A stretch of DNA of 64,000 nucleotides from Echinarachnius parma (taxonomy: Eukaryota > Echinodermata > Echinoidea > Clypeasteroida > Echinarachniidae): positions 21,279 to 85,278 of the forward strand of contig JBAMJV010003969.1 of the NCBI GenBank assembly GCA_037951105.1. The letters are read 5' to 3'. Position numbers and translations under genes: made by a program. The notes beneath the pieces were generated by a model that did not search any database, was not told the origin of the DNA, and was given only the letters and a program-made list of their open reading frames with translations. Within the stretch, counting starts at the first letter, position 1. Each line of letters opens with the position of its first letter. Shown in pieces: positions 1-12,455 of the stretch.

Positions 1-559
1 AAAAAGTCTGGATTATTTTATTGTACTTTAAGAAAAGTGTAACATTTGTTTTGTATTTTTTTATGAGCTTAAATGTCAACACATTATTTGATTTATATAA
101 TTGTGTTCTTTATGAAACAACAGAGAAATGTGTTGTTTACCTATATGTAGGTAGGTAGATAAAACCTTTATGAAAGACAAGCATTCAGAAAACTAAACTG
201 GGATGATTCTGTGTTAATAAATGTCACCTTATAAAAATCCATACAGAATTTAATGTCACCATACTGTACGACCAAAAAGTAGAAAACAGAAACTGTATCA
301 CCTTTTTATAAGAGCTTGAAGCTGTCCTCTTATCTTTTTTACTTGAGATTTAGTCCATCAGAGATGTTGGGAAGATAGTCTGTAAATAGTTGTTATGAAA
401 GTGCTCCATGTCACTGAGCAACCGTTCCCACAGTTATCAAGCCTGCTGTATAGCTTTCGATCGGTTTCCTGCATTGTGCCAAGGTGACAGGTCACACGTG
501 AGCCTCAATGTGACCATTTTGGAAATGAAACGTAAAAAAGAAAGAAATTTTAACAGAAT

Positions 560-970
560 GGGCAACACACGTACATGTGCACACAAACAAACATGCATGC
601 CCAAAATACACACAAACATGCACACATTTACAAGCACACAAATATACACTCATGCACAAAACACGCAAACAATCATACACTTTGCCTGAATATGACAACT
701 TAAAATGTAATTCAACAAAAAGAAATCAAACAGAAGGTGTAATCAACAAAAACGCAAATCAACTTAAATAAACAGGCACACATAAAACACAGAAATTAAT
801 GGACACATTAACAAACAAACATACACAATCATGCGCACAATCGCAAAAATACACACGCATGCACAAAATGTAACAAAAACAAATGTACCGGTTCAAACAT
901 TGATAAACACAAACAGTGACAAAGATGCACACTTACTGATCTACTGACAAATACACACACACACATGTCA
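560..970. repeat. CA-rich degenerate microsatellite
   Basis: A 400-bp stretch is dominated by interrupted ACA/CACA/CATGCACA units, ending in a (CA)n run at 953-965. It explains the short open frames of low-complexity composition on both strands here. Confidence 0.8.
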
Positions 971-1365
971 CAGATGTGCCTGAAAGTATCGCAGAATGCA
1001 AGTTTGATTTTAATTTGGTTTTAAAAGGAGAAATCGTCATTTCCTCTTTTTAACCCATGGTAAATTAATCAAAGTATCAACTGTAGTAGTTCTTGTTTGG
1101 AAGAGGAAGGAAGGAAGGATGGGTGGACTAGCATCAAGGCACCTGTTTATTGACAACATTACAGTCTGGAAACAATATTAAATAATAATTAATAATAAAT
1201 AACATTTATAAAGCGCTTAATACATACGTTTCTAAGTGCTGTACATAGAGAGATGCAAAAGTTACAACATGATAAGAACAAATTAGAAGAAAATGATAAT
1301 TATAGAGTGTCGCACAATCCAATCTTAGTCTGAGGTACATGTAGTTAGTATCTATTATAAATAAA

Positions 1366-1394
1366 TAGTTTATTTATTTATTTATTTATTTAGT
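1366..1394. repeat. (TTTA)n microsatellite
   Basis: About seven tandem TTTA units are visible. Confidence 0.85.
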
Positions 1395-2304
1395 GAATTA
1401 GGGGTCACCATTTGGGCGATGCAAGACCGTTGAAAGGCCTATGTGGTATGGGGTATAGCATGTAATTCGTCAGATGTATCAAAGGTTTTTAAATACTTGT
1501 TGCAAAAAAAAAATGTATATTTCTTTATATGCAAGGCCAAAAAGGGGAGAAAAATTATATGCCATGTTGTTTGCAGTGAAATCTGATCCAACAAGTTTAT
1601 GATAATTACATGCAAGGCATTTATGTTTTTATATTGTGGAGTTGCAGTACCAGTATATGTATGAGTTATTCTTTGTTTTTATTTTGTTGTTAGGTTGTCA
1701 GAAATTTGTTTTGAAAAGTAGCTTGCACTTTTCAGTGGTAGTAATTTATATCTAGTGTAATATTATTCCATTTCCTTTGGTGATTATGTAGAACAAGGAA
1801 TTGTGTATGTTTTGGGGACTGAAAGTGCCCGCAGAAAGTTCTTTAATAAAATGTTTGTGATCACTGCCATAGATTTCCTGAAGGTGTTCTTCTTGTTCAG
1901 GGGAATGGATAATGAATGAATAGCATATTCCCCCAAAACAAAACAACAAGCACTTTATAAGATCTTTACCATTATTTGGTAATAGAACCATTTATGCGCA
2001 CATATCTATACCTAGGCTATTGCCTGACTAGAATATACCAAAAAGGTGCCCAAGTACCAGTAATTGTTTGTCATTTTTTATGTGACTCACCTGATGTTAC
2101 AACAAATATAACATGTACTGTAGAACAATAACACTATATAATGATTTTAATATACCATTTAAACTGAAGTTTGCAGATCTGTGTTTTATTAGAATGTGAT
2201 CATAATTTTATCCTGATAAGGTGAGAACTATTGAACGGTTACGCCATTTACGTATAGACATATATGAAGTCATAACCAACCTGTCTTATAATGACCAGTT
2301 TGTA

Positions 2305-2505
2305 TTGCTCACTTGAGGTTTTAATGTAAAAATGCAAGTACCTTAGTTTCATATCTTATCAAATTATTCAACATATTATAAGAGATATTAGAAATGATCA
2401 CTGAACTGTCAATAATAACAGTTCAGTGTTCATGACTTGAGGTTTTAATGACACTATTAAATATCAATTAGTGCCTTAGTTTCATATCTTATTGAACTCA
2501 AGTAC
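2305..2505. repeat. Local tandem duplication, two copies
   Basis: The phrase ACTTGAGGTTTTAATG, followed by CCTTAGTTTCATATCTTAT, occurs at about 2311 and again at about 2436, with diverged sequence between. It is one of many local tandem pairs in this window. Confidence 0.7.
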
Positions 2506-3307
2506 CAGAGATAATCCAGTTATCATTTTAGAGGTTAGCCGAAAGCTGTGAATGTTATATTTTTACCTATAGAAATTTTTGTTTGTTGCATAACCATAAG
2601 ATTTGAGAATCCTGCCTTTTTCAAAATGAGTCACATGGAAGTTGTAATTACTACCCTGGATTTCCAAGGTTTTTCCATTGTCTAATTGTCTTAATGTTTT
2701 ACATTGCCACATGTTATAGGAGACTGAGGATGATTTTGTACTTCCATGGTACACAAGAAAGTGAAAAAAGGGAACTATTTTGCAGAATTTGTTATTTGTT
2801 TGGAGTTTGTAAAGTTCCCCTTGTTTTTTTTATGTGACATGTGACAGTTATTTTCATAAAGTAAATGAGTTGAAAGGATGGCTTCATTTTCCCCTGAAAA
2901 ATGAGACACTTTTCAGGAAATATGCACATATCCTCTTGCGAACACAACATAAGGAAGTTAAGCTAATTGGCTGGAGACCAGAATGGACAAGTTCCCCTTT
3001 GCTCAGATATCTTACTGTTCTTCCCCAAAAATTGAAACAAAATGACATTGAAACCTCTTCCTTTTTTGTCATCCAAAGATGCTAAAATATTTCCATTTAG
3101 AACAAACTTCTCAGCTCCTCTATAATGGCTTATAAATTGTATTCATCAACATTCAAAAAGCATTTTTTAAAATTTATTATACTATCAATTTGTAGACTTT
3201 GCAAAACATTGTTTGTTATAAACTTGCATGGTTATGTGTTCACACTTCACAAATGTTTGTACATGTACATATTGGATGTGTGTGTGATAAATGATAAGGG
3301 CCATTCT

Positions 3308-3726
3308 TGGTCACGTGTGTGACCCAAAACATGACAAATTTTGAAATGGGATGCTTATATTTCAGTAAGTATGAGACTATAATGATTTTTACTTCATATG
3401 TGACTTGAATATGTTGTAGTCTTTCAAACTTAACACAAAAGATTTTATAAGGATTACGTAACTCAATGTCAGAGGTCAAATGGCATGGGTCACGTGTGTG
3501 ACTTCGCACGGAGCGCTTTTTTCATAACTAAATTTCATTTGGAAAATTCTTTAAAATATGAATAGCTATAATGTTCATCTTATTACCAGAGAAGTACTAT
3601 ACATTTGTAAGTACAACAATAGCAATGAATGAGAATTATATCAAACCGTTGTTTTTTATAGTACTTAATTATGTGGCAACGTCTGGTCACGTGTGTGACA
3701 TTTTGGGGTGGTCACGTGTGTGACAT
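3308..3726. repeat. Four copies of a palindromic CACGTG (E-box) motif
   Basis: The near-palindrome GGTCACGTGTGTGAC occurs at about 3309, 3488, 3685 and 3710. Each copy contains the E-box core CACGTG inside a GTCAC...GTGAC inverted repeat. The sequence between copies is AT-rich and unrelated, so only the motif is repeated. It could be part of a repeat element or a cluster of bHLH-type sites; the sequence does not decide. Confidence 0.6.
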
Positions 3727-5999
3727 GTACAATATGAATGGAAAAATGGGAATTTTATAATATCGGGTTTAGAAAAGAATGAAAGGTTGAATTTTTACAA
3801 AGTTGGTATCAACCTGTACAGGAAAGTGAGAAGAATGAGCTTGCTAATTATCCTTTTGATATCTTGATTATTTTCTGAATTATGATTATTAGAAAAATAT
3901 TGAAATATGTAAATTTATGCAAATGAGTAAAAAAGTTTCATTTTAAACTTCAAATCATGTATTTCATGAAACTTTACACATGGATCATTCCAAAAATGGA
4001 ACAAAACTACAGAAAAATAAAACTTCAATTTTTCCGAAAAAGTTTCACTTTTCAAAGAATGGCCCATAAGCACATGATTTGGTCAAGTTGCATAATATTC
4101 CAAAAGATCAATCTTCAGATCTCAGATCTCACTGAAGATCTCTTCCTGACTGTGCCTAAAATAGAAATGATAGCATTACTTCTGTCAAGAAAAGTCTCAT
4201 TGAGTTCATGTTTCAGTCTCATCCCTCTTTTAATCACCTCGTAATGATCTGGAACATGATTCCTTTGATATCTCGCTTAGAAATGAAACCATAAGTTTAT
4301 ATCTTGCTTTTGGTTTAATAGTATTTTGATCCTGTGTGATCAGTAATATGATTCTTTCACACTGCCGGTTAGAAATGAAAGTAGAAGTTCAGCATTTTTA
4401 TTTTCGATAAGTATTTTGATCATGTGTGATTAGAAAGTGCAACATGTTTGAAATTCCAGTGTCTTTAAAAAAAAAGGAAGACAGTTTTATGTCAGTCATA
4501 AACAGAAAATGGGCATGTCTTTGGCATTTGTGGATTTTGTACACTTGTGACATCGACAAGGATTTTATTGATTTTGCAAAATTGTTAAAACAATAAAATG
4601 TATGTGATACCCATCCTTTCATATCTACACATTTTCTGAAGTATTCAGGCATCAATTACAGTAATCTTATAAAAAAAGACAGCAAACAGAAATAAACATA
4701 ATTATAAGCATGAGTGATTAACCATGTTATTCTAGTGAAAGATCAATGTTTATCTTTTGGCTTAAACCACATGCAACTGTCCTATATTTGCTTTCAATTT
4801 TGTCATCGCATCACAATTTATCCATTTGCTGAACATTGCAATTTCCGGTGACCTCTTTTGCACTTGGGAATGAAGAGAAGTTCAAGTCGACTTTGTAGTG
4901 ATATTTGTTTTCCAGAAATATTAAACATAATTACTCAGCTATAAAAATCCAAAGTTCCAGTCAGCATTGTTGTTCTATTTGCTTACTGATTTTAAATCAA
5001 CAAATCTTGGTATTGGCTGCCTAAACTCTAAAGTTCAATCACTTTTATACAATAATACAGATGTTTTACTTTGATTTGAGTTTTTAAGTACATGTAGACA
5101 CTTCAGTAGAAGATTTCACAATTTTTTCCCCGAACCTTTTTGTATATGTTTCATTTTGTTATATCTTGTAGGAGATTAAAATTCCATCTCAAGAACAGAT
5201 AAGTACAGACATTTATTGAAGTCATTTAGGTTTGTTCTTGATTGTTTGATCAACCGTGATACATTGAGCCCAATTAAATAAAGTAGGAAATATCAACAAA
5301 TACTTACTTATCATAAAAATGAATATGTCAGTGGGTCTTAATTCTAGAAATCTGTCAATTGATGAGTTCCAGTGAAATGGCCGTCATTCATGTGACAAAT
5401 TGTTGGCTTTTAATTTAAGTATTTTGTATTGATTGCCTTACATGTAGGGTTCGAAGCAATTTATTTCAGATATTAAAACAGCAGGAACTTCCTGTTAATT
5501 CAAGGAGGAAATGTTTAATTCTTGCCCTATGTCAATCATCATTTGAACAGTTGTGTTTTATTATAAGTAAAAGTTCCGTTAAATTGAGTATTGAACCTTT
5601 ATAGCATGAATATCTTCAATATATTAAAAAAATTTACATTCAAGATTTTGAGAATAAACACAGGGAAAACTGTACATTCAGATAAAATACACACAAATTA
5701 ATTAGTTTTTCATTGTTTGAACAATATTTTAGCCTACATGCATATAAACAAACGGAGTGCCTTTTGATGATATGTGCTTTTAAGGCAGGCAGTATGTGCA
5801 CGTATATCTGTATATGTATTGTATTTACATTTATGTGCAAAGTTATTTGTAATGGTTGAAGGTCGACGTTGTCTGTATGCCACACATTGCATATATATAT
5901 GTATTCCCATATGTTCTGCCTACTGAATTATAATCTAATAATATAAACATTGAAGGACATACATGTAATGTGCTCTTCATTCTCCAGCGTGCTTCTACA

Positions 6000-6385
6000 T
6001 TAAAGGGACTGGGTAACATTGTCCAAATCCTCAAAATAAAATTTTAATTCTAGCGGTTCCCTTATACCTTGTTGTATTCGTATTAACAATAAAATCATAG
6101 GACAGGTTTCGGTTTTTCAAATTTCCCTTTCGTTACAAAGATATGTATGATTGAAGTATTCAGATAAGAAAAACTCTGGGCGAGTTTTTCTTCCGTGTAC
6201 AAAGTGAGTGCAGTGAGTTACTGAATATCACTTTGCATTTTCGCTCATTACTTGGCCATACAATGTCCATTTGACTTGAAATTTTCACACAATACCCTGT
6301 GGACATATGAGATAACAACAATATACATTGCATCAACCATTCATCACTTTTTGCACATGTCAACAAAGTTACTAGATCCCTTTAA
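6000..6385 (+). mobile_element. MITE family A, copy 1 (TTAA-ended, ~386 bp)
   Basis: The element starts TTAAAGGGACTGGGTAACAT and ends AGATCCCTTTAA, forming imperfect terminal inverted repeats of roughly 27 bp. Two further copies of nearly the same length occur at 24681-25068 (reverse) and 28032-28427. It has no coding capacity. TTAA at both ends is the target preference known for piggyBac-type transposases, so a non-autonomous element of that kind is a reasonable inference. Confidence 0.85.
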
Positions 6386-6388
6386 GAT

Positions 6389-6740
6389 TTAACCCATTGC
6401 CTGCAGGATCCTTGAGGATCCTGTATTAATTCCTCTATGGGAATTTAAAAATCTAGTAGGGAACAGGTTAACTCATTAATGGCCTGCAGAAACCTGGTAG
6501 GTCCTGCACCCATTGCTCACGGGAACCGGGTGGCTTATTTACAAAGTCTGAGGATTTCAGAATCTCGAAGGGAATGGGTTAACTCTTCAGGAATTACAAA
6601 ATCAAGTAGGTAACAGGTTAACCCATTGCCTGCGGGAACCTGGTGGGTCCTGCATTAACCCGTTCATTTTCCTCTTATTCTCCATAGACCCAAGCCTGAA
6701 TATTTTCGGGACCATTCCTGAATCCTGAATGGGTTAAATC
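6389..6740 (+). repeat. Cluster of short TTAACCC...GGGTTAA repeats
   Basis: Several ~80-115 bp units run head to tail, each beginning TTAACCCATTG or a variant and ending AACAGGTTAA or AATGGGTTAA. Between them lies a conserved core that includes CTGGTGGGTCCTG, a CTCTATGGGGAT-like stretch and AATCTAGTAGGG. The same unit is found singly elsewhere in the window. Confidence 0.7.
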
Positions 6741-8134
6741 TACAGGAATGACAACATTGAGTATTGAAATGGTTAAGACTTGACGGTTAGGGATACCACA
6801 TACATGTGCATGATTATATGCATCACAACTATGGTCGATATTGAACTTGCATACTATCAATCTATTCCGGTCAAATATTTATTTGTTTGCATTAGACATG
6901 GGCTGAATCAATAACGTAAAGCCGAACAGGCCCGTATGTAATCATGCGAAAAATTGTCTGCGAATGAAAAGTGTGTGTGCTTCTTGTATCTTTTATGACT
7001 GAGGAGAGCTTTACATCATCTGCAGTAAGCTTTGTCAAGGTCTCACAGATGGAAGATTGCCTCACGCGAGCGATCTCGATAAGATTGTATGATACTATGA
7101 CGTTGTTTTGAAAAATTATCTGCAAATGATAGTGTGTAGCTGCGATCATGCGGTGCATATCTCTACATCATTGTAAGCTTTGTCAAGGTCTTGGGCTCTG
7201 TCAGTGTTTGATTTCTAGCTACCCACTTGTATAGTATGTACATAATTATACACATGTGCAGTGGCGTAGCTATGGTGGAGGGGGGGGGGGGGGGTGGTCA
7301 TATACAAATAAAATATACAAAGAATTACATAGGGTGTGCCGCCCAATCAGTCTAACCAGGCTGCACCGGTTGTCAGTGCATTTATCATTCCCTATAGCAA
7401 TCCATTCTCTTAGAAATCCATTCTCTTAGAAAATCAGGTCCTCCTCAAATCTACAAATTATACTCATTTGTCCTTACTCAGTATTTTACTTGGGGTAAAC
7501 AGTTTTCACCAGTGGTTTGATTTTTCATGCTGAATTATTTAGCGGATACAATGATTGTAAACAAACCAAACAAACAACTTAGTTTACCAACAAAAAGAAA
7601 ACAAAATGGACATCAAATAACAAAATCTTGAATGTAAATTATCAATATTTCTGAGAATTAAAGGTTTTCTTTTTTAAGATGATCTCTTTCAGATATTATT
7701 TTATTTATGAGTTATATTTGTGAAACATATCCCCCACTGAGATATTGTGGGGTCTCCCAAGTAGAATGGTTGTTTTCTTCTTCTCTTTGTTACTGTTGGG
7801 TAGGATCAGGGGTGGTCAGAAACTCCCATTTCCTTTCTATTTCTTCCTGCGACAAATAGGTTTCCCAGCTGCCTTTTCCCAGACAAACCCCATTATCAAT
7901 TTAGTTACTGTGAAACCAGCAAGAAAGTTTTGAATGGCGGTCTTGTTTATTTTTCACTGAGCAAGGTACGTTAGTGTTTTAAAGGAAGTTCAGATTCTTA
8001 AATCAGATACACAGTGCCATCTTGTGAAAGCCCTGTGCACAGTGTGCATGTGTTTGTGTGTTTTTGTATATTACTTTGCATCCATTTTAATCCCCCTCTA
8101 CTGACTCTGACAGGTAAAGTAGATTGTTCAATTT

Positions 8135-8850
8135 CACTGACCTTATCCAGGTCATGTTACTGTTAGGGTCACCTTTGGGTCAGAATTATGGGGCCCCTAG
8201 GCAATAGGCTGTCTAGTCTGAGGCAACAGACCCTCCCAAAACAATACAAAACAACTGGAATTTTAGTTCCCTGCATAGTTGTTTACATTATTGCTGTTGA
8301 TCCCTTGTAATCTTCCCACTAGTGACAGCCATGACCATGGTATTTGACTGACCCTATCGAGGTCATGTAAGGTCAACCTAGGGTCAAGCTCAAGGTACCC
8401 CTTGATAATAGCTTGCCTGGTCTTAGGCAACAAACCTTCCCCAAAACAATAAAAGTATCAACTGGATTTTTTTTAGTTCCCTGCTTAGTTGTTCACATTA
8501 GTGTTGTTGATCCCTTGTAATCTTCCCACTAGTGACAGCCATGACCATGGTATTTGACTGACCCTATCGAGGTCATGTAAGGTCAACCTAGGGTCAAGCT
8601 CAAGGTACCCCTTGATAATAGCTTGCCTGGTCTTAGGCAACAAACCTTCCCCAAAACAATAAAAGTATCAACTGGATTTTTTTTAGTTCCCTGCTTAGTT
8701 GTTCACATTATTGTTGTTGATCCCTTGTAATCTTCCCACTAGTGACAGCCATGACCATGGTATTTGACTGACCCTATCCAGGTCATGTAAGGTCAACCTA
8801 GGGTCAAGCTAAAGGTACCCCTTGATAATAGCTAGCCTGGTCTAAGCATG
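8135..8850 (+). repeat. Tandem array, 210-bp unit, about 3.4 copies
   Basis: The phrase CCATGACCATGGTATTTGAC recurs at about 8329, 8539 and 8749, an exact 210-bp spacing. The two central units are almost identical. The first (from about 8135) is clearly diverged and the last is truncated after about 8850. No open frame spans the unit. Confidence 0.9.
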
Positions 8851-9707
8851 GAGACTTTTCCCCCAGAAAATAATTGTAGGATGGAATCGTACATAGAGAT
8901 CCTGACATTAAACTGTAGATCATTTCTAAATATTTGTCACTTTTGCACTGTTCATTTTTTGTCCTCAATAGAAATAGTAAAAATGTGTTTTTAGTATCCT
9001 TTAGTGACTCTCTTTTTGGTTTACATGTATATGTTGTTCACCTTCTTCGATACAGTCACTTTTTTATTTCACCATCGGATAAGAAAGACTAATACTGCAC
9101 AAGTTCAGACTGACCCATAATTCAATAGTGAACAGTAGCACTCTCTGTTTTGGTAGGTCTATTGCTCCAGTCCCCTATTTTTAGTCCAAGAAGGCCTATC
9201 GTGCACATGTATTTATGGCAACTATAACAGCCGAGTTAGTGATTTCAATCCGTGCTAGAAAAGCAATCAGCCGTCTGCAATTACAGTCCACCAGACCTTC
9301 TTTCAAATGCGTTTATTGAGAAATCTTCCAGATTTTGTTGTGAACAGTGGCACCTTCTGTGTTGGTTCCTGTAGCTAACCCCACCGGACTGTTTAGTTGG
9401 GTCCTATTTATAACAACTTGGAGCAACCTGGGGGCAGTGGAGAGAGAGAGAGAAGTGTTTCTAGTGTAGTGTCAAGTGGAGCTAGAATAAAGTGTTGTGA
9501 TTGAGAGTAAATTGAGAAGAAAGCAGTGTAACCTTGATAGTTATATCCCTTTTAAAGTTAAGATCAGGGCAAAAGAGACATCTTTTTCCCCCTCCCCCTT
9601 CAACTTCAAGTGTGTGGGAACATTCGGGTTTGTGTCTGGGTTTATACAGTATACCTTCTGACCGGCATGAGCATCAAAAAGCGTTCTGGGAAGGACCACC
9701 ATCAATA

Positions 9708-9778
9708 GGGCCTTGTGGGCTCAATGGTTAGATTGCATCGGTCTAGCAGTATTGAGGGCTGGGCTACAATTTCTAGCA
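9708..9778 (+). repeat. Degenerate tRNA-like SINE head
   Basis: GGGCTCAATGGTTAGATTGC resembles a tRNA D-arm/A box. It is followed by CATCGGTCTAGCAGTATTGAGG, an anticodon-arm-like stretch, and a damaged B box. The arms do not pair well enough for a working tRNA, so this is probably a tRNA-derived SINE remnant. Confidence 0.4.
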
Positions 9779-10029
9779 AAGCCTAATTTTCTTTATAATT
9801 TAGTTCTGGCCAGTTTCATTTTTGTTAAGAATATTTTATAAGTAAAAACAGAATTGTTAAAATATCAATTAGATTACTGGCACAAAGTCTCTCCTGATGC
9901 GAGCTAAACCTCATTGGAATCTTGCCTCTAACTTGCCCCCCCCCCCCTCCAATTTTAGCTACGCCACTTCTACCTTTGCTCTAACCTCAAGTTGACGCGA
10001 GTACCTGGCCAAAACATAATTGTATTAGG

Positions 10030-10870
10030 GAGACCTGTCTGGTTCTGTAATGATCCACAGGGGATCTTACCTAAAGAGTTCAAACTGTGTGAAAAATTCA
10101 CCATTTGTGTTCAATTTTTATTATAACTAGGTTTGAATGCTATGGAATCAAATTTCTGAAATCACAGGGAATATTAACTAAAGAGTTCAAACTGTGTGAA
10201 CTGATTCTACATTTGTGAGCAGTTTCATACCCATGACGAGGTTTAATTGAATGCTATGGGATCATATTGCTATTTCCTATACTATGATTTTGAAAAACGG
10301 TACTACTGCTGATACAAGTTTCTGACAGAAATATGAGCAGTTTCTTTTTTATCTCTCTATTTCGGTTGGTCTGGTCCTGTGAGACTCCACGGGGATTATG
10401 CACTAAGAAGTCAAAATGTGTGAAATTTCTTCTATTGTGATAAGTTTTCATTTGAGAAAAACATGCGTGAAATATGATTACGGTACCAAATTAAGTTATA
10501 AAGTTATTGTACATCTGTATGTAGTCCAATGTGCTGATAGGCACATAACCAGTGTAGATTTGGTTTCATTCCTTGTTTCCCTGGTCTGGTTCAGTAATAT
10601 CCAGAGACTTGAACCGAATCTTGTTTTTGTGTGTGTGTGATCAATGTCATATGAGAAGAGTTGAACCCCATGTTCACGAAATGTGATTACCAAATCAAGT
10701 TATAATGTTATTATAGATTCATGTGATCCAGCATTTCTTGTTTTTTGTTTTCCTTTTTGCCTTGTCAGGTTATTTCTAATCTTTAGGAACTCCAAATTGA
10801 AGTGTGAACAATTCTGTTCAATCAAAGTCATATAAGTAGGGTAATGAAGGGTCGGATCATAGGAAGTGCT
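10030..10870 (+). repeat. Diverged tandem array with ~200-bp spacing
   Basis: Variants of a block (TCTGGT-C/T-CTGT, CAC-GGGGAT, GAGTTCAAA-TGTGTGAA, then GATTAC-AAAT-AAGTTATAA) recur at about 10038, 10370, 10583 and 10763. The copies are strongly diverged. The array lies immediately before the decayed MTSS1-like exon copy at 10995. Confidence 0.55.
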
Positions 10871-10994
10871 TTATACTATTGTTTCAAAGCAGTATGCTAT
10901 GAACCATTAATTTAAATGTTATGTTGATTGAATTTTGCATGTTTCTCATTGTTTTCAATGGTCCCTTTTTTCTTTTTCTCCTCCTCATCTTTAC

Positions 10995-11093
10995 TGGTGC
11001 CTCTACAAATTTGGGAGCATCCTCAACGAGACTCCATGTATGTCTCTAATACAATCATACAAATCAGTAGAATTCAAAGTCTTGATGCATTTC
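10995..11093 (+). pseudogene. Decayed copy of the MTSS1-like exon at 11189
   Basis: This stretch aligns along its whole length with the real exon 193 bp downstream. GGTGCCTCTACAAATTTGGG matches GGTGCCTCCAAGGATCTGGG, then ...AACGAGACT matches ...ACCAGACT, and ATACAAATCAGTAGAATTCAAA matches the region coding for His-Lys-Ser-Ile-Glu-Leu-Lys. Small indels and substitutions destroy the frame, and the AG acceptor and GT donor are lost. It is best read as a dead tandem duplicate of the exon. Confidence 0.75.
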
Positions 11094-11188
11094 TAGCTCT
11101 ATAATATCAGAAAGAATCCACAGCATAAAATTTTCCACAAAAGTTAATAAATTGTTTTCTCTTTCTCACTTTCTTTTCTGTCATGTAG

Positions 11189-11273
11189 GTGCCTCCAAGG
11201 ATCTGGGAGCCTCCCTGACCAGACTATGCCTCAGACACAAGTCTATAGAACTCAAGCTCAAATCATTCACAAG
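11189..11273 (+). CDS. MTSS1: MTSS1-like, IMD domain exon (residues 1-28)
   Basis: Acceptor CATGTAG precedes 11189 and donor GTAAAA follows 11273. The 85-bp exon enters in phase 1 and leaves in phase 2. It encodes ASKDLGASLTRLCLRHKSIE and then LKLKSFT, the I-BAR helix segment that in vertebrate MTSS1 reads very similarly (GSALTRMCMRHRSIE). The basic residues contribute to the phosphoinositide-binding surface in the family. A decayed duplicate lies 193 bp upstream. Confidence 0.93.
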
Positions 11274-11340
11274 GTAAAAATAAGAAAAACACTTTATTTA
11301 TGATTACCATTGTATAAATTTATGTGCTGCACCGAGATTC

Positions 11341-11419
11341 TTAACCCCTTGTCTACAGGAACTGAGTGGGTTGTGTACAAAAATATGGGGATTTCAGAAA
11401 CTCGAAGGGAATGGGTTAA
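11341..11419 (+). repeat. Short TTAA-ended dispersed repeat (79 bp)
   Basis: It starts TTAACCCCTTG and ends GAATGGGTTAA, with the shared core TATGGGGATTTCAGAA. It belongs to the same family as 6389-6740, 14522-14601 and 61918-61999. Confidence 0.7.
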
Positions 11420-12455
11420 GAAAACAAAAAGCTTGGACATTATGTAAAATATATAAGTCATCTCATCTGTTCCTAATGGTGATTATGCGCCAGAAAAATA
11501 ACTGTATAAATTATTTTTGCCCTATATTTTTGTTCGTTGTTTATTTATATTTTTTATTGATAACAGGTTGATATTAAAAAATATACTTAATTAGACACAG
11601 TACACCGAACAAATCCTGACAGAGACAAATGTAAAGTGAGGTTCTGTTCCTGTCGGGTACATCCATGCAAATTGGATTATTAATTAGCAAGTGGTGGGCG
11701 GCTAATTGAAAGAGGTTTTGAATGCATTTAAATTGTACGCCTAACCTTGACAGTTTAGAGCACATGGATACCCGTCAGCTACCGACTCCATAGATAGATA
11801 GATAGATGCACCAACCGCAATCTCAAATGTACCACCAGATTGAATTGGATGGAGTTTATTCCTTCCTGTCTGGCGGAAGCAGTCGGTCGCAGTCATCAAT
11901 TTGTTGCCTAGCAACGCTTAATTAATCTAGGGAGGGAGGAGGAGAGCCAGCCAAGTGGTGTTGTAGATGCGGATGGGAGAGGTTGCTTAATGCTTTTGGT
12001 ACTGTAGACATAATTCATGTGTAAAAACACACTGGAATGCTCATTTATGGGTTTTCTGAGGTTTAGAAGGCACCCCTCTCGCAAATTGATGTGATGTTTG
12101 ACTAAATTGAACATATTTGTTAGTTTTCGAATGCAGGTTGTATTTTGAAATTCTTAAATGTCATCCTTAGTGTAGAGTTATTGTATGGTGATTGGAGAAA
12201 TGGTTATAATTTGCTTGCCTCTTTGAAATACGGTTGTAAAGAGATCTATATTATGATCAAATCTATTTTTAGTTTTCACATACATTATGTAGTTAGATGA
12301 CATTAGTCTTTTTATGGCATGTCTTCTGTATATTGCAATGTCACATACAAATTATAAACAGGTACATGTTAGAGATTTCTGCAGCAAATCTTGCAGGTTG
12401 TCTTTTAAAATAAAGATAATTGCGTTGTATACTTATTTTCAAGTAAGGTATTGCT

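Larger units (their letters stand above)
7260..9970. other. Region bounded by inverted GTGGCGTAGCTA / G-run ends
   Basis: At 7260 the sequence reads AGTGGCGTAGCTA followed by GGAG and a 15-G run. At 9936-9970 the reverse complement appears: a C-run, CTCC, then TAGCTACGCCACT. The two ends face each other like terminal inverted repeats, 2.7 kb apart. No transposase frame is seen between them. The interval could be one non-autonomous element or two independent copies of a shorter repeat end. Confidence 0.45.
1..11188. other. Upstream/intronic region without recognised exons
   Basis: No reading frame here resembles a known protein. The longest open stretches are under 100 codons and lack splice-site context. 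The MTSS1-like exon at 11189 begins inside a codon, so at least one more coding exon lies upstream, either in this stretch unrecognised or before the window. I looked for the conserved IMD start exons (the part rich in Ala-Phe-Leu-Asp-Ala-Phe-Gln) and did not find them. The stretch holds CA-rich DNA, tandem duplications, a MITE copy, short TTAA-ended repeats, an E-box palindrome cluster and a tRNA-like SINE head, listed separately. Confidence 0.6.

Noticed and set aside
7745..7933. Short frame starting MWGLPSRMVVFFFSLLLLG as a secreted peptide
   Set aside because: A hydrophobic start alone is expected by chance in AT-rich DNA; no splice or similarity support.
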